Shown: positions 8,799-17,734 of the stretch, one piece after another
How the letters are laid out: each line of letters starts with the position of its first letter
How positions within the stretch are numbered: position 1 is the first letter of the stretch
Source of the DNA: Propionivibrio soli
GTDB taxonomy: Bacteria; Pseudomonadota; Gammaproteobacteria; Burkholderiales; Rhodocyclaceae
Reading direction: 5' to 3'
DNA length: 64,000 bases
Assembly: GCF_025770765.1 (NCBI RefSeq)
Contig: NZ_JANZKY010000012.1
Span: forward strand, 124,001 to 188,000
Program-made: the position numbers and the translations under genes
The notes under the pieces: generated by a model
What the model was told of the DNA's origin: nothing
What the model saw: only the letters and a program-made list of their open reading frames with translations
Database searches by the model: none

Positions 8799-10373
8799 AT
8801 GATCTTGAATAGCGATTCCAAAGTGCTGAACCTCACCGAGGACACAGTGACCTCCCGGCGCCTGGCATGGGCAGCTGTGGGTGCGGCCTGGGGCGCTATT
8901 CTTTTCGCCTACCGAGACCAGGTGGCGTTGATTGTCGAGGCTTGGGAGACGCTTCCTTCGCACGCACATGGTTATGTGGTGATGCTTGTCGTGGCCTACC
9001 TGGCATGGGGCAAACGAGAACTGTTGCGAGGTGCGCCGTTTGCTCCATCGAAAGCTGGTTTCGCCGCGGCGCTCGTAGCGGGCCTGGCCGGCTTTGCGGG
9101 AGAGTTGGTTTCTGCGGGAGTGGTGGTCCAGTTTGCGCTGGTGTTTATGCTCCAGGCGGCGGTGTGGGCGATTCTTGGCTGGCGTGCGTTCCGAATTCTC
9201 GCCGGGCCGTTGTGCTTTCTGCTTTTTGCCATTCCGTTCGGCCACGATATTTTGCCGACGCTGATGGACTGGACCGCCAACGCCACGGTCGTCGGGCTGC
9301 GCGCCAGTGGGGTGCCGGTACTACAACAGGACCGTTATTTCGTCATCCCGAGTGGTAGTTGGTCGGTCGTCGAAGCCTGCTCGGGGATTCGCTATCTGCT
9401 GACTTCCTTCTTTGTCGGGTCGATTTTTGCCTACATCACCTACTCGCGCTGGCAAAAGCGCGTGTTGTTCATCGTCTGGATGATCATCCTTCCGCTGCTC
9501 GCCAACTGGCTGCGTGCATACGTCATCGTCATGGCGGCGCACCTCTCGAACAATCAGTGGGGGTTGGGACTGTCGCACCTCGCTTTCGGCTGGGTAATCT
9601 TCGCTGTCAGCGTCATCGGTAGCTTTTATGTCGGCTCCACTTGGCGGGATGAAGAACCCTTACGGAAAGCTGGGCCACTCGCGCGTGCTTCTTCCGGAAA
9701 AGTGTCGTTGGGTGCCGCGATCGTAATGATTGCCATAGCGGCGGGGTGGACCCAGGCGGCACAAGGCGTCATGAATCCATCGCCGCGGCCCGCTCCCGTG
9801 CTCGATCTCACCAAAACGCTCGAGAGCCTGGAAGCGGTTAGGGCAACACTGCCTATGGTGGAGTCACAGTTTGTCGGCGCGAGTGCGGTGCACCGCGGAA
9901 CCTACCGCTTTGAAGAGGGCGAAATTGGCTTGACTGTCGCGTATTACCGCGATCAGCACCAAGGGGCGGAATTGATCAACGTGAATAACGTCATCGAGCC
10001 GAGCCACGTTTGGGGATGGCGGAGTAGTGGACGGATTCCTTCGCCTGCCGAAGGCATTCCCGATCTGCGGGCGGAGTATTACGCAAAGGCGGATGCCGTG
10101 GCAGCGGTCGGTACTCTGTACTGGGTGGGTGGGCTTACGACGACGAGCGATGTGATAAGCAAAGTATTCCAGGCCCTGAATCTTGTGACAGGACGCGGAG
10201 ACGACGGCGCCAGTATCGTGATTACGGCCTCTGGTGTGCCAGGAGATGAAACTTACAGACGAAGGATCGAAGACTTCATTCGTGAGCGATTGCCGACACT
10301 GCTCGCTGACCTTGATGCGGTTCATGCGGGGCGAGAGAACCCGCCGCCGCTTATGCAAGCAGGAAGGCCATAG
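8799..10373 (+). CDS. xrtA: Exosortase A fused to EpsI domain
   Basis: 524 residues from the ATG at 8799, which follows a GGAGGG ribosome-binding site; the frame is open further upstream inside the preceding gene but lacks such a signal. Residues about 1-300 are the eight-or-so-helix exosortase with the transpeptidase-like residues Cys194 (VEACSGIRY), Arg239 (NWLRAY) and His260 (LSHLAFGW). Residues about 310-524 form a periplasmic EpsI-type domain after a further membrane helix (AAIVMIAIAAGWTQAA). XrtA recognises the C-terminal PEP motif-TM-basic tail of secreted proteins, cleaves it and is linked to EPS attachment. Fusion with EpsI is common for XrtA. It overlaps the O-ligase gene region only by abutment, and the next ATG follows its TAG immediately. 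Confidence 0.95.
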   Translation: MILNSDSKVLNLTEDTVTSRRLAWAAVGAAWGAILFAYRDQVALIVEAWETLPSHAHGYVVMLVVAYLAWGKRELLRGAPFAPSKAGFAAALVAGLAGFAGELVSAGVVVQFALVFMLQAAVWAILGWRAFRILAGPLCFLLFAIPFGHDILPTLMDWTANATVVGLRASGVPVLQQDRYFVIPSGSWSVVEACSGIRYLLTSFFVGSIFAYITYSRWQKRVLFIVWMIILPLLANWLRAYVIVMAAHLSNNQWGLGLSHLAFGWVIFAVSVIGSFYVGSTWRDEEPLRKAGPLARASSGKVSLGAAIVMIAIAAGWTQAAQGVMNPSPRPAPVLDLTKTLESLEAVRATLPMVESQFVGASAVHRGTYRFEEGEIGLTVAYYRDQHQGAELINVNNVIEPSHVWGWRSSGRIPSPAEGIPDLRAEYYAKADAVAAVGTLYWVGGLTTTSDVISKVFQALNLVTGRGDDGASIVITASGVPGDETYRRRIEDFIRERLPTLLADLDAVHAGRENPPPLMQAGRP

Positions 10374-11624
10374 ATGGACTCCACATCATCCGCTTGTCTG
10401 CTTGTCGCCAGTATCTTCGCGCCAATCCACGGCGGGTCGGCGAACGTCTACGCGAGCCTTTGCCGTTTGTCCCCGCCAGGAACCATCGCCGTACTTGCGG
10501 CGGGCCGGTATTACGACCGTCACGAAGAAATCGCGGGATGGCAGGCACATGATCGGCAGTGCGGCTATCCGGTACACAGATTGGATCTGCTCAGGCCGCC
10601 AATGCTGCCTGCTCCGCGGAACAAACTGGTTTCCGCATGGCGCTTTCTGACCATCGACATTCCGCTACGCCTGCGCGTGCTGCGCACGGCACTGCAGCTG
10701 ATCCGTCAATACAATGTTCGCGTCATCTGCCTTGGGGAGCTTATTTCGTCTGCATGGCTCGGCGAGGCATGTCGGAAGCTTACCGGATGCCGCGTCGTTT
10801 ACTATATCCACGGCGAGGAAGTGACGACGCAATTTGACGCGGGCTCGTTCGGCAATCGCCGGTTGCAGAACCTCAGGCGGGCTGATGCCATCATTGCGGT
10901 GAGTCGATTCACACAACGCACGCTGATCGACGATCTCGGCCTGCCTGCCGAACGTGTACATTTGATTGAGAATGCGGTTGATACGAGCCGCTTTTCCCCA
11001 GGTTCGGATGACACGGAATTTCGGAAGCGCTGGGGATTACTTGGGAAGCGCCTCGTGGTCGGTGTGGGTCGTCTTGTTCCCCGAAAAGGATTCGACCGCA
11101 CGATCAGCGGATGGCGGGACGTGGTCGCTAAACACCCGGACGCCCACCTCGTCATCGTCGGCGACGGGCCTCAGCGTCAAGAGCTTGCTCAGGCGGTGGA
11201 AGCGGCTGGTCTGTCTGCAAACGTAACGCTTACCGGGCCGCTATCCGATGCCGATCTCGTAGCGGCTTACCGGAGCGCCGATCTCTTCACTATGCCGAAT
11301 AGAACAATGCCGGATGGCGACACGGAAGGCTTCGGCCTGGTTTTCCTGGAGGCGAACGCATGCGGCCGCGCGGTTGTTGGCGGTCGCGCCGGAGGCGCAG
11401 TCGAGGCGGTGCGCGACGGCGAAACCGGCCTGCTCGTCGACGGAGACGATGTCGAGGCGATATCCGCCGCGATCATTCGCCTGCTCTCCGATGACGATCT
11501 TCGCCGTCGTCTTGAACAGGGCGGGCTGGCGCATGCCCAGGCCAATAACTGGGTCAGTCGGGCCGCTGAGTTCCAATCGCTATGCCGCGGTTTGACGGCG
11601 AATCGAGAGAGTGTGCGGAGATGA
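10374..11624 (+). CDS. Glycosyltransferase family 4 protein
   Basis: 416 residues; the ATG abuts the xrtA stop codon. The N-terminal lobe opens with LLVASIFAPIHGGSANVYA. The C-terminal lobe contains VGVGRLVPRKGFD, IVGDGPQ and the donor-site stretch EGFGLVFLEANACGRAVVGG with E-x7-E. Between them SRFTQ-x-L-I-D and IENAVDTSRF are classical GT4 linker motifs. This most resembles WcaL/PimB-type mannosyl- or galactosyltransferases, but the sugar cannot be assigned. It is followed by an ATGA overlap. Confidence 0.92.
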   Translation: MDSTSSACLLVASIFAPIHGGSANVYASLCRLSPPGTIAVLAAGRYYDRHEEIAGWQAHDRQCGYPVHRLDLLRPPMLPAPRNKLVSAWRFLTIDIPLRLRVLRTALQLIRQYNVRVICLGELISSAWLGEACRKLTGCRVVYYIHGEEVTTQFDAGSFGNRRLQNLRRADAIIAVSRFTQRTLIDDLGLPAERVHLIENAVDTSRFSPGSDDTEFRKRWGLLGKRLVVGVGRLVPRKGFDRTISGWRDVVAKHPDAHLVIVGDGPQRQELAQAVEAAGLSANVTLTGPLSDADLVAAYRSADLFTMPNRTMPDGDTEGFGLVFLEANACGRAVVGGRAGGAVEAVRDGETGLLVDGDDVEAISAAIIRLLSDDDLRRRLEQGGLAHAQANNWVSRAAEFQSLCRGLTANRESVRR

Positions 11625-13045
11625 AGGCTGAACGTACCTTGCTCGTGGTTGCCGGCGAGTTCCCGCCGCTGAAGACAATTGGCCGGATTCGCACGGTGAA
11701 GTTCGTCGAGCATCTGCGGGCCCATGGCTGGAAAGCCATCGTGGTGACGCTGGAGCCATCGGGGCGCGAGCCGAACTACGACGCCAAGCTACTGAACGAA
11801 ATCGCCGAAGGGGTTGAAGTCATCCGTTTGCCCCTTGTGGACATCGAGGCTCGCATTGCCGAAACGGTAAAGCGCTTGCTGGGTCGTGGGGAAGGCGTAG
11901 CCACAGCGCGCGAGTCGGCGTTGGCGGCCACCGGCGGTTCCGGGAGCCCCGTGGCCGTAGCGCCGGCCTCAGCCGCAAAGTCCCCTTCGGTATTCGATCG
12001 GGCGCACGGTGCGGTCCGTTGGTTTGTGAAGAACTTCGTCCATATCCCCGACAGTTTTACCCCGTGGGCCAAGACGGCAACCACGGTTTGTCTACGCCTT
12101 TGCGCCGAGCGCAAGATCGACGCGATCTACACGACGTTGCCGCCGTTCTCCAGTGCCTTCGTCGGTTATGAAGTGCGGAAAAAAACTGGGCTTCCCTGGA
12201 TTGCCGATTACCGCGACCTTTGGTATGGCGATGTGCTACGCGAATGGCTACCCGGATGGCGCAAGCAACTTGAGCTTCTGATCGAGAAACGTCTGCTCAA
12301 GACGGCAGACATGGTGATCACCGTGTCGGAACCGAAAACCGCTTACATGCAGCGGCTCCATCCAGGCGTCAAAGGACGCTGGGAAACGCTGACCAACGGA
12401 TACGACGTCGAACTCTACGACGCGAGAACGCGGACCAGGACGTTTGGCGACGGCCAGATCCAGTTCGTCTACACGGGCCGGCTGTTCAAGAACCGTCGGG
12501 GTCATGCTTTCGCGGAAGCGCTTGGGCGGATTTATCGCAGTGATCCAGCACTTGTCGAGCAGGTGAGGGTACGTATCCTAGGCGGCGTGGAAAGCGGCAT
12601 ACGGGCGCGCTACGACGAAATCCTGAATCGTTACGGGATTGCTCACCTCTATGATTTCGCCGGAGATGTCGGGTATGCCGACGCCATGAATGCGCAGGTG
12701 AATTGCGATTACCTGTTGCTCATCGTCGACACCGGCGAGACGTCGGACGGCGTCATCCCGGGTAAGCTTTTCGAGTACGTTGCCGCGCGGCGCCCGATTT
12801 TCGCGCTCTGCGACCCTGGCGCGACACAACAGATCATCGAACGCGCCGGTCTTGGCCGCGCCGTGCCGGCCGAGTCAGTGGACGCCTGCGAATCGATGTT
12901 GCGCGAATGGTTAGCCAAGCCGGTACCGGAAGCCGTGGCGAGCGACGATGAGTACTTGGCCCAATTCGACCGGCGCGCGATTACACAACGCTTCGCCGGT
13001 CTGCTTGATGAGCTTGTCGCCGGACGGAGGCCGGAGACGGCCTGA
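11621..13045 (+). CDS. Glycosyltransferase family 4-like protein with interdomain insertion
   Basis: 474 residues from ATG 11621, chosen because it forms the ATGA overlap with the preceding gene and follows GCGGAG. The start LLVVAGEFPPLKTIGRIRT and the central WIADYRDLWYGD belong to a GT-B subgroup common in EPS loci. Residues about 88-120 form an alanine/serine-rich linker absent from shorter homologues. The C-terminal lobe has FVYTGRLFKNRRG, VRILGGVESG and PGKLFEYVAARRPIFAL. The donor-site Glu is in KLFEY, in place of the usual E-x7-E. Predicted cytosolic. Its TGA overlaps the next ATG by one base. Confidence 0.87.
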   Translation: MKAERTLLVVAGEFPPLKTIGRIRTVKFVEHLRAHGWKAIVVTLEPSGREPNYDAKLLNEIAEGVEVIRLPLVDIEARIAETVKRLLGRGEGVATARESALAATGGSGSPVAVAPASAAKSPSVFDRAHGAVRWFVKNFVHIPDSFTPWAKTATTVCLRLCAERKIDAIYTTLPPFSSAFVGYEVRKKTGLPWIADYRDLWYGDVLREWLPGWRKQLELLIEKRLLKTADMVITVSEPKTAYMQRLHPGVKGRWETLTNGYDVELYDARTRTRTFGDGQIQFVYTGRLFKNRRGHAFAEALGRIYRSDPALVEQVRVRILGGVESGIRARYDEILNRYGIAHLYDFAGDVGYADAMNAQVNCDYLLLIVDTGETSDGVIPGKLFEYVAARRPIFALCDPGATQQIIERAGLGRAVPAESVDACESMLREWLAKPVPEAVASDDEYLAQFDRRAITQRFAGLLDELVAGRRPETA

Positions 13046-13887
13046 TGCTGACTAGGTTGAAACCACGCATCAAGGCGCTGGCGGCGAGTACGGTGTTCGC
13101 TTACGGGCCGGAGGATTTCGTCGCCAGGCTGAGGAAGTGCGGCGTTCTTCCGGGGGCGACGCTCGTCGTGCATTCTTCGTGGCTCGCTCATAACGGCTTC
13201 CGTGGAAAGCCCTCCGACATGGTACGCGCGCTGAAGAGCGCGGTTGGTAACGACGGGCTTCTCGTCATGACATCCATGCCGTATCACAACATAAGTTCGG
13301 CGGAGTGGCTCGCCCGGAACAAGCTTCTCGATGTTCGACGTACGCCATCGATGATGGGCTTGTTGTCGGAGGCCTTTCGGCGTTCAGAAGGCGTCGTGCG
13401 CAGCCTTAGCGTCACCCACCCGCTGCTGGCTTGGGGAAGCGAGGCGGCTTCTTTCCTGGCCGGCCACGGCGATACGGACCGGCCGTTTGGCGCGACGTCG
13501 CCGTTTGCCCGGATGCTCGAACGCAACGCACTGATTCTCGGTATCGACGCGCCGTTCGCGACGTTCACTTTTACTCATTTCGTCGAGGACATGCTGGCCG
13601 AAACCTTGCCGGTTCCCTTGTATGAAGCCTCCATGATGTCCGGTCGAGTCGTCGACCAGGACGGCAATGAGCACGTGCAGACGGTCCGAGTACTCGCGAC
13701 CGCGGCGAACAAGGCCAGGCGCGAACACCGGCTGGTCGAACGCCTGCTTGCCGACGGCACGTTGCATACAGGCCGTATAGGACGCACGGCATTGACCTGG
13801 CTCAGAGCTGCTGACGTGGTGCAGGCCGCGCACACGCTCGTTGCCGAAGGCCGTCATTTTTTCGATCCACCTGCCCACCAAGAATAG
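13045..13887 (+). CDS. AAC(3)-fold N-acetyltransferase family protein
   Basis: 280 residues, start sharing one base with the upstream TGA. The sequence has the antibiotic N-acetyltransferase (Antibiotic_NAT) hallmarks: LVVHSSWLAH near residue 35, an L-L-x-E-x-F region, THPLLAWG and GATSPFARMLERNALILGID followed by TFTFTHFVED. The family uses acetyl-CoA. Many members are not resistance enzymes but acetylate amino sugars or small molecules in biosynthetic loci. Embedded in a coupled EPS operon, this one more likely acetylates an amino-sugar nucleotide or lipid-linked glycan. I cannot tell the substrate. Confidence 0.85.
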   Translation: MLTRLKPRIKALAASTVFAYGPEDFVARLRKCGVLPGATLVVHSSWLAHNGFRGKPSDMVRALKSAVGNDGLLVMTSMPYHNISSAEWLARNKLLDVRRTPSMMGLLSEAFRRSEGVVRSLSVTHPLLAWGSEAASFLAGHGDTDRPFGATSPFARMLERNALILGIDAPFATFTFTHFVEDMLAETLPVPLYEASMMSGRVVDQDGNEHVQTVRVLATAANKARREHRLVERLLADGTLHTGRIGRTALTWLRAADVVQAAHTLVAEGRHFFDPPAHQE

Positions 13888-13903
13888 AACGCTAAGGAAG
13901 ACC

Positions 13904-15091
13904 ATGGGAATCGTAGAAACCCTCAGGCTTAAGTCGATGGTGCTGAAGGACACCTTTGGCTTGGGAATGACCCACCCGAAGGACAATCGTACCCACCTCG
14001 ATGCGGCGATCGGCTGGCTCAAGCGCGCGCAGGACGTTACCGGGAACGGTGGCGTAGCGCAAACCTACTTGATTCGTTCACGTCGCTGGGCACCGGCGTA
14101 CCCTGAGACCACGGGTTACATTATTCCTACGTTCTATCGGTATGCGGCCATCGCCGGAGACGAAGACGCTCGGGTTCGCGCCAAGCGCATGGCGGATTGG
14201 GAAATTGAGATCCAGCATCCAACGGGCGGGGTTCTTGCCGGTGCGCTAGGAGATTCCGATCGGCCGACGATTTTCAACACCGGCCAGGTGATTTTCGGTT
14301 GGGCGCGCGCCTTCGAGGAAGAGGGCGATGAGCGCTATCGGGAGGCGGCCGTCAAAGCCGCAAATTGGCTCATCGAGGTGATGGACGCGGACGGCTGCTG
14401 GCGTAAGTTCGGCTCGCCGATGACCGGAAAACACGTCAATACGTACAACACCCGCACCGCCTGGAGCTTGGCGAGGGTTTACAACATCACCGGCGATCGC
14501 AGTTACCTCAACGCGGCAGTCAGGAATGCGGAATGGGCGTTGACGCAGCGCAACGCCGTCGGTTGGCTCGCCCAGAATTGTCTGCAGGACAGTTCGCAGC
14601 CGTTTACGCACACGATCGCCTACGCGATGCGCGGGTTGCTCGAAATTGGCGAGGCGAGCGGCCGGTCGAATCTGCTCGCGGCGGCGCAGACCATCGGGGA
14701 TGCGATGATTGCCGCTTTGCCCGCGAATGGAAAACTGCCGGGGCGTTTTGACGATGGCTGGCATCCGACGGTGGGCTGGTCGTGTCTCACGGGGGATTGC
14801 CAACTTGCAATCAACTGGGGCCGCCTCTATCAGATTACGGGAGACAAGAAATACCGCGATGCGACATCGAGAATTCTCGAGTTCGTGAAAATGACGCAAC
14901 ACCTCACCGACCATGGTGCAGACCCGGCGAGTGTGGGCGGTATCAAGGGATCCCACCCGGTCAATGGCGGCTACCACCCGTGGCAATACCCCAACTGGGC
15001 CACCAAGTTTTACGCTGACGCACTGATGATGGACGACGCTAACCGCATGGAAGGGCGCGAGTACGTCATCGTGGGGCGGCGGAATGCGTGA
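13904..15091 (+). CDS. Alpha/alpha-barrel (six-hairpin-like) protein of unknown function
   Basis: 395 residues from the ATG at 13904, preceded by AAGGAAG; the upstream in-frame ATG at 13841 lies inside the preceding gene. No signal peptide is visible. The sequence is a succession of helical hairpins with aromatic and acidic residues at their ends (YPETTGYIIPTF, NTGQVIFGWARAF, NTRTAWSLARVY, HTIAYAMRGLLE, TGDCQLAINWGRLY). This is the pattern of six-hairpin glycosidases, polysaccharide lyases and sugar epimerases. Such proteins occur in EPS loci and are often given unrelated names. A glycan-active enzyme working on a precursor or nascent chain is likely. No catalytic residue can be named with confidence. 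The 3' end overlaps the next gene by 8 bp. Confidence 0.8.
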   Translation: MGIVETLRLKSMVLKDTFGLGMTHPKDNRTHLDAAIGWLKRAQDVTGNGGVAQTYLIRSRRWAPAYPETTGYIIPTFYRYAAIAGDEDARVRAKRMADWEIEIQHPTGGVLAGALGDSDRPTIFNTGQVIFGWARAFEEEGDERYREAAVKAANWLIEVMDADGCWRKFGSPMTGKHVNTYNTRTAWSLARVYNITGDRSYLNAAVRNAEWALTQRNAVGWLAQNCLQDSSQPFTHTIAYAMRGLLEIGEASGRSNLLAAAQTIGDAMIAALPANGKLPGRFDDGWHPTVGWSCLTGDCQLAINWGRLYQITGDKKYRDATSRILEFVKMTQHLTDHGADPASVGGIKGSHPVNGGYHPWQYPNWATKFYADALMMDDANRMEGREYVIVGRRNA

Positions 15092-16259
15092 CGCAAAAGC
15101 CCACCGGCGCCCGATTATCGCTTTCGCGCACCATCCGTGGGTCGAGCCGGAATGGATGAACCGACAGCAGCTGCTATCGCGCCTCGGCAAGCGTGGCTGG
15201 CCCGTTGTGTATAGCTATGGTGCGCTGGACTGGTGGGAACGCGAATCGGCACGCTGGCGCGTCAGCCCCATGTTCAACCGCATCGAGTTACGCGATGGAA
15301 TCAGCGATGCGATCCCCGGGAAGATCGGTGCCCGGTGGCAGGGTTCTCTCTGGTTTGACCGGTCGGCCCTGCGTCGGCACGCACGGTTTATCCGGTCGGC
15401 GGTGGCGGAACCCGGAGAACGCGTGATCGCAATGCTTTTTGATCCGCGGTTTTTCTCTTATATAGAGCATCTCGAACCCTGTGACGTCGTTTTTCACGCC
15501 TATGACGTTTATGCCAGCCAGTCCGGCTGGACCGAGGACGGATCGGCATTGCAGGACGCATTGGTCAAGCGGGCGGCGCTGATCACGGCGTCGTCGGAGG
15601 GCATCGCTCGCAGCCTGGGCGCTGAGAACGTTACGGTTTTACCCAACGGGGCGGACATCGATGCCTTTTCGGCGGGATGCGCTTCACCGGAACCCGACGA
15701 TCTTCGTGGGATTCCCCACCCGCGGATTGGGTACGCGGGGGCTATCAACCGCAAGGTCGATTTCCGATTGATTACCGCCCTGGCGCGGAAAAGACCGGAC
15801 TGGCACTGGGTGTTGATCGGCCGCATCGAACGAAACGAGATTCTTGCCGACGATTACACGGCACAGCACTTCGCGGAAGCTGAAGGTATGGCGAACGTCC
15901 ATTTCGTCGGCCAGAAGGATCGTCGCGACGTCCCGGCTTATGTCGGACACATGGACGTGAACACCATGTGTTACCGCTCGGACGATAGTGGCTGGTGGAC
16001 GGCGTGCTCGCCGCTCAAGTTGCACGAGTATCTCGCTTGTGGTCTGCCGGTCGTCAGCACGCCTTTGGAAGCCGTGCTGCCGTTCTCGAATGTCGTCAAT
16101 CTGGCCAGCGATTCCGAGCAGTGGGAGCGAGCCGTTCAAACGGAACTCGATGCAGCCGGAGCCGGTTCCAGGGAAGGCCGCCAAGCCGTCGCTCAAGAGA
16201 ACTCGTGGGATGCCCGCGTGGACTTCCTGGAGAACCGCCTGTACGCGTTAGGAGCGTGA
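15084..16259 (+). CDS. Glycosyltransferase (GT-B, TuaH-like)
   Basis: 391 residues overlapping the previous gene by 8 bp. The N-terminal part includes IAFAHHPWVEPEWMNRQQL. The middle has VVFHAYDVYASQSGW and ITASSEGIARSL. The C-terminal lobe has PRIGYAGAINRKVDFRLI, VHFVGQKDRRDVPAYV and SPLKLHEYLACGLPVVSTPL, where the glutamate in LHEYLACG is the donor-site position. It resembles the TuaH-type family linked to teichuronic acid and EPS synthesis. It is the last gene of the first plus-strand run, and the following gene converges on it. Confidence 0.87.
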   Translation: MRDAKAHRRPIIAFAHHPWVEPEWMNRQQLLSRLGKRGWPVVYSYGALDWWERESARWRVSPMFNRIELRDGISDAIPGKIGARWQGSLWFDRSALRRHARFIRSAVAEPGERVIAMLFDPRFFSYIEHLEPCDVVFHAYDVYASQSGWTEDGSALQDALVKRAALITASSEGIARSLGAENVTVLPNGADIDAFSAGCASPEPDDLRGIPHPRIGYAGAINRKVDFRLITALARKRPDWHWVLIGRIERNEILADDYTAQHFAEAEGMANVHFVGQKDRRDVPAYVGHMDVNTMCYRSDDSGWWTACSPLKLHEYLACGLPVVSTPLEAVLPFSNVVNLASDSEQWERAVQTELDAAGAGSREGRQAVAQENSWDARVDFLENRLYALGA

Positions 16260-16283
16260 CTGCCGAGGCAGTTCAGGCTTTTT
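16259..16283. terminator. Possible weak bidirectional terminator
   Basis: Between the converging ends of two glycosyltransferase genes lies ACTGCC-GA-GGCAGT (16259-16272), a perfect 6-bp dyad (5-bp stem with a CGAG loop in practice). A run of five T follows at 16279-16283. The T run starts 6 nt after the stem, which is far for an intrinsic terminator, so the call is tentative. Confidence 0.3.
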
Positions 16284-17448
16284 CCGCTGGCCGCCGACTC
16301 GCTCTCCGTTTCTGCATCACGGCTGAAATGGCCGCCTGCATGGTCTTGGAGATTGCCTTATCCGTTAGTTTTTCGAGAGCTACGTTCCGGGCGGCGAGCC
16401 CGAACGACTTCGCTTCCTCCGGATGTTCGAACACCCATCGCAACCCTTGCGCAATCAAATCGGGGTCCGCCCGTTCGATAAGAATGCCGCATCCGGTGAG
16501 GTACTTCGGTATGTCGGAAATCGAGGTTGCGATGATCGGCAAACCGGCCAGCATCGCGTCGGTGAGTTTTGCCGGCATCTGGCCATGCGACTCAGGCGAG
16601 TCTTTCTGAGCGATGACAGTTACGTCGCCCAACGCCAAGTAGTATGGGATTCGCTCGGATGGTTGAGATGAGACGGGCACGAGAATGTCCGGGTACTCGG
16701 CGGCGAGGTTTTCGACGTAGGAGTCACCTTTGGCGGTGCCTACGACGACCACCCTTATTCCATCGATACCGCTGCGCCGGGCGGCCTCCAGCGTTTCGGC
16801 GATTCCCTTGTGCGGACGAGGCGTTCCGACAAACACGACGACGAACGCTTCGTGGATACCCAGTTCGGAACGCAAGGAGTCCACGCTTTCAGAGGCTACG
16901 TAGTATTCGTGCGGCTTCAAGCCATGGGGAACAATCGAGCCACCATAAAGGCTGCGGAAAAACTCGGAGACGCAGAATACGTGATCAGCGCTGCGCGCCA
17001 TGCGATGCATGGCAAGCGCCGAAAAATAGGCATCAGGGTTCCGCAGATTGTAGGCAAGGATGGTACGGGCCTTGACCGTCTCCGGAGGGCGCGTCATCGC
17101 ACGTTCGTCGTCGTCTACGTCGAGGATGACTGGCGTTCCTCTGAATAACCGATTGACGAGCGCCAGGCCGAAACTTGGTAGCCGGGCTTTGGATGCGATG
17201 ACGAGATCGGCTTCCAAGGGAGCAAGCAATCGGTAACTTGAACGTGCAAGGGATCCCCATCCGGATAGCGGTTCGCTGCGCAGCGACAAACGCTCAGATC
17301 GAACGGGTCCCCACAGTCCCCGCCCTTTATCAAATCCAACGATCTCGACGTCATAGCTTGGCTGGAGAGCGCGATATAACAGGAGCGTCCTGTACATGCT
17401 GTTCCCACCGATGTCATGCGAGAAAAGAGCGATTTTTGGTCGAGCCAT
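16273..17448 (-). CDS. Glycosyltransferase family 4 protein (minus strand)
   Basis: 391 residues from the ATG at 17448 (MARPKIALFSHDIGGNSMYR); an upstream in-frame ATG at 17508 would add 20 residues of non-conserved sequence. GT-B architecture is shown by VVFVGTPRPHKGIAETLEAA, VVVGTAKG and QMPAKLTDAMLAGLPIIATSISDI in the donor lobe, with Asp in place of the second usual Glu. The C-terminus ends in a basic segment. It is the only minus-strand gene in the first 28 kb and converges on its upstream neighbour. Its 5' side faces a 286-bp spacer shared with the plus-strand gene at 17735. Orientation and composition suggest it was inserted independently into the locus. Confidence 0.88.
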   Translation of the reverse strand: MARPKIALFSHDIGGNSMYRTLLLYRALQPSYDVEIVGFDKGRGLWGPVRSERLSLRSEPLSGWGSLARSSYRLLAPLEADLVIASKARLPSFGLALVNRLFRGTPVILDVDDDERAMTRPPETVKARTILAYNLRNPDAYFSALAMHRMARSADHVFCVSEFFRSLYGGSIVPHGLKPHEYYVASESVDSLRSELGIHEAFVVVFVGTPRPHKGIAETLEAARRSGIDGIRVVVVGTAKGDSYVENLAAEYPDILVPVSSQPSERIPYYLALGDVTVIAQKDSPESHGQMPAKLTDAMLAGLPIIATSISDIPKYLTGCGILIERADPDLIAQGLRWVFEHPEEAKSFGLAARNVALEKLTDKAISKTMQAAISAVMQKRRASRRPAEKA

Positions 17449-17734
17449 CGTTCTAAGGAAAGGGGCCGGCTGGTAGGTAATACAAAAAGAAAACGAAACA
17501 GAAGGCACGTGCCTCGTTCGGTTGTTCCTAGAACCATTCTACACAGTACATAAATTGCACGATCTGCGACTACATGCGAAATAATTGGTTCATTTCCGGG
17601 TGTTCCGCCTGATACGCTGGCAATCCTGAGTAGGGTTTTGGTAATGCTCGAGAGGAAGGTTTGGTAAAACCGGCAATACCGAGAAAAAGTGCGTAGTAAA
17701 AGTAGATATTCGCGGAATCTGGGGAGAAGTAAGA
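17449..17734. promoter_or_regulatory. AT-richer divergent spacer, probable promoter region
   Basis: 286 bp between two divergently transcribed glycosyltransferase genes, visibly richer in A/T than the rest of the locus. It contains the 10-bp palindrome GGCACGTGCC at 17504-17513. A loose -35/-10-like pair, TTGCAC then AATAAT about 19 nt later, lies near 17557-17590 and points to the plus strand. A GGGGAGAAG ribosome-binding site precedes the ATG at 17735. No open frame here looks like a gene. The promoter assignment is only by position and weak consensus. Confidence 0.35.

Noticed and set aside
14246-15190. 314-codon minus-strand open frame
   Set aside because: Shadow of the alpha/alpha-barrel gene with no start signal or motif.
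17504-17520. Sigma54-like -24/-12 promoter at GGCACGTGCC
   Set aside because: On neither strand does the essential GC dinucleotide fall at the -12 position; it is only a palindrome.
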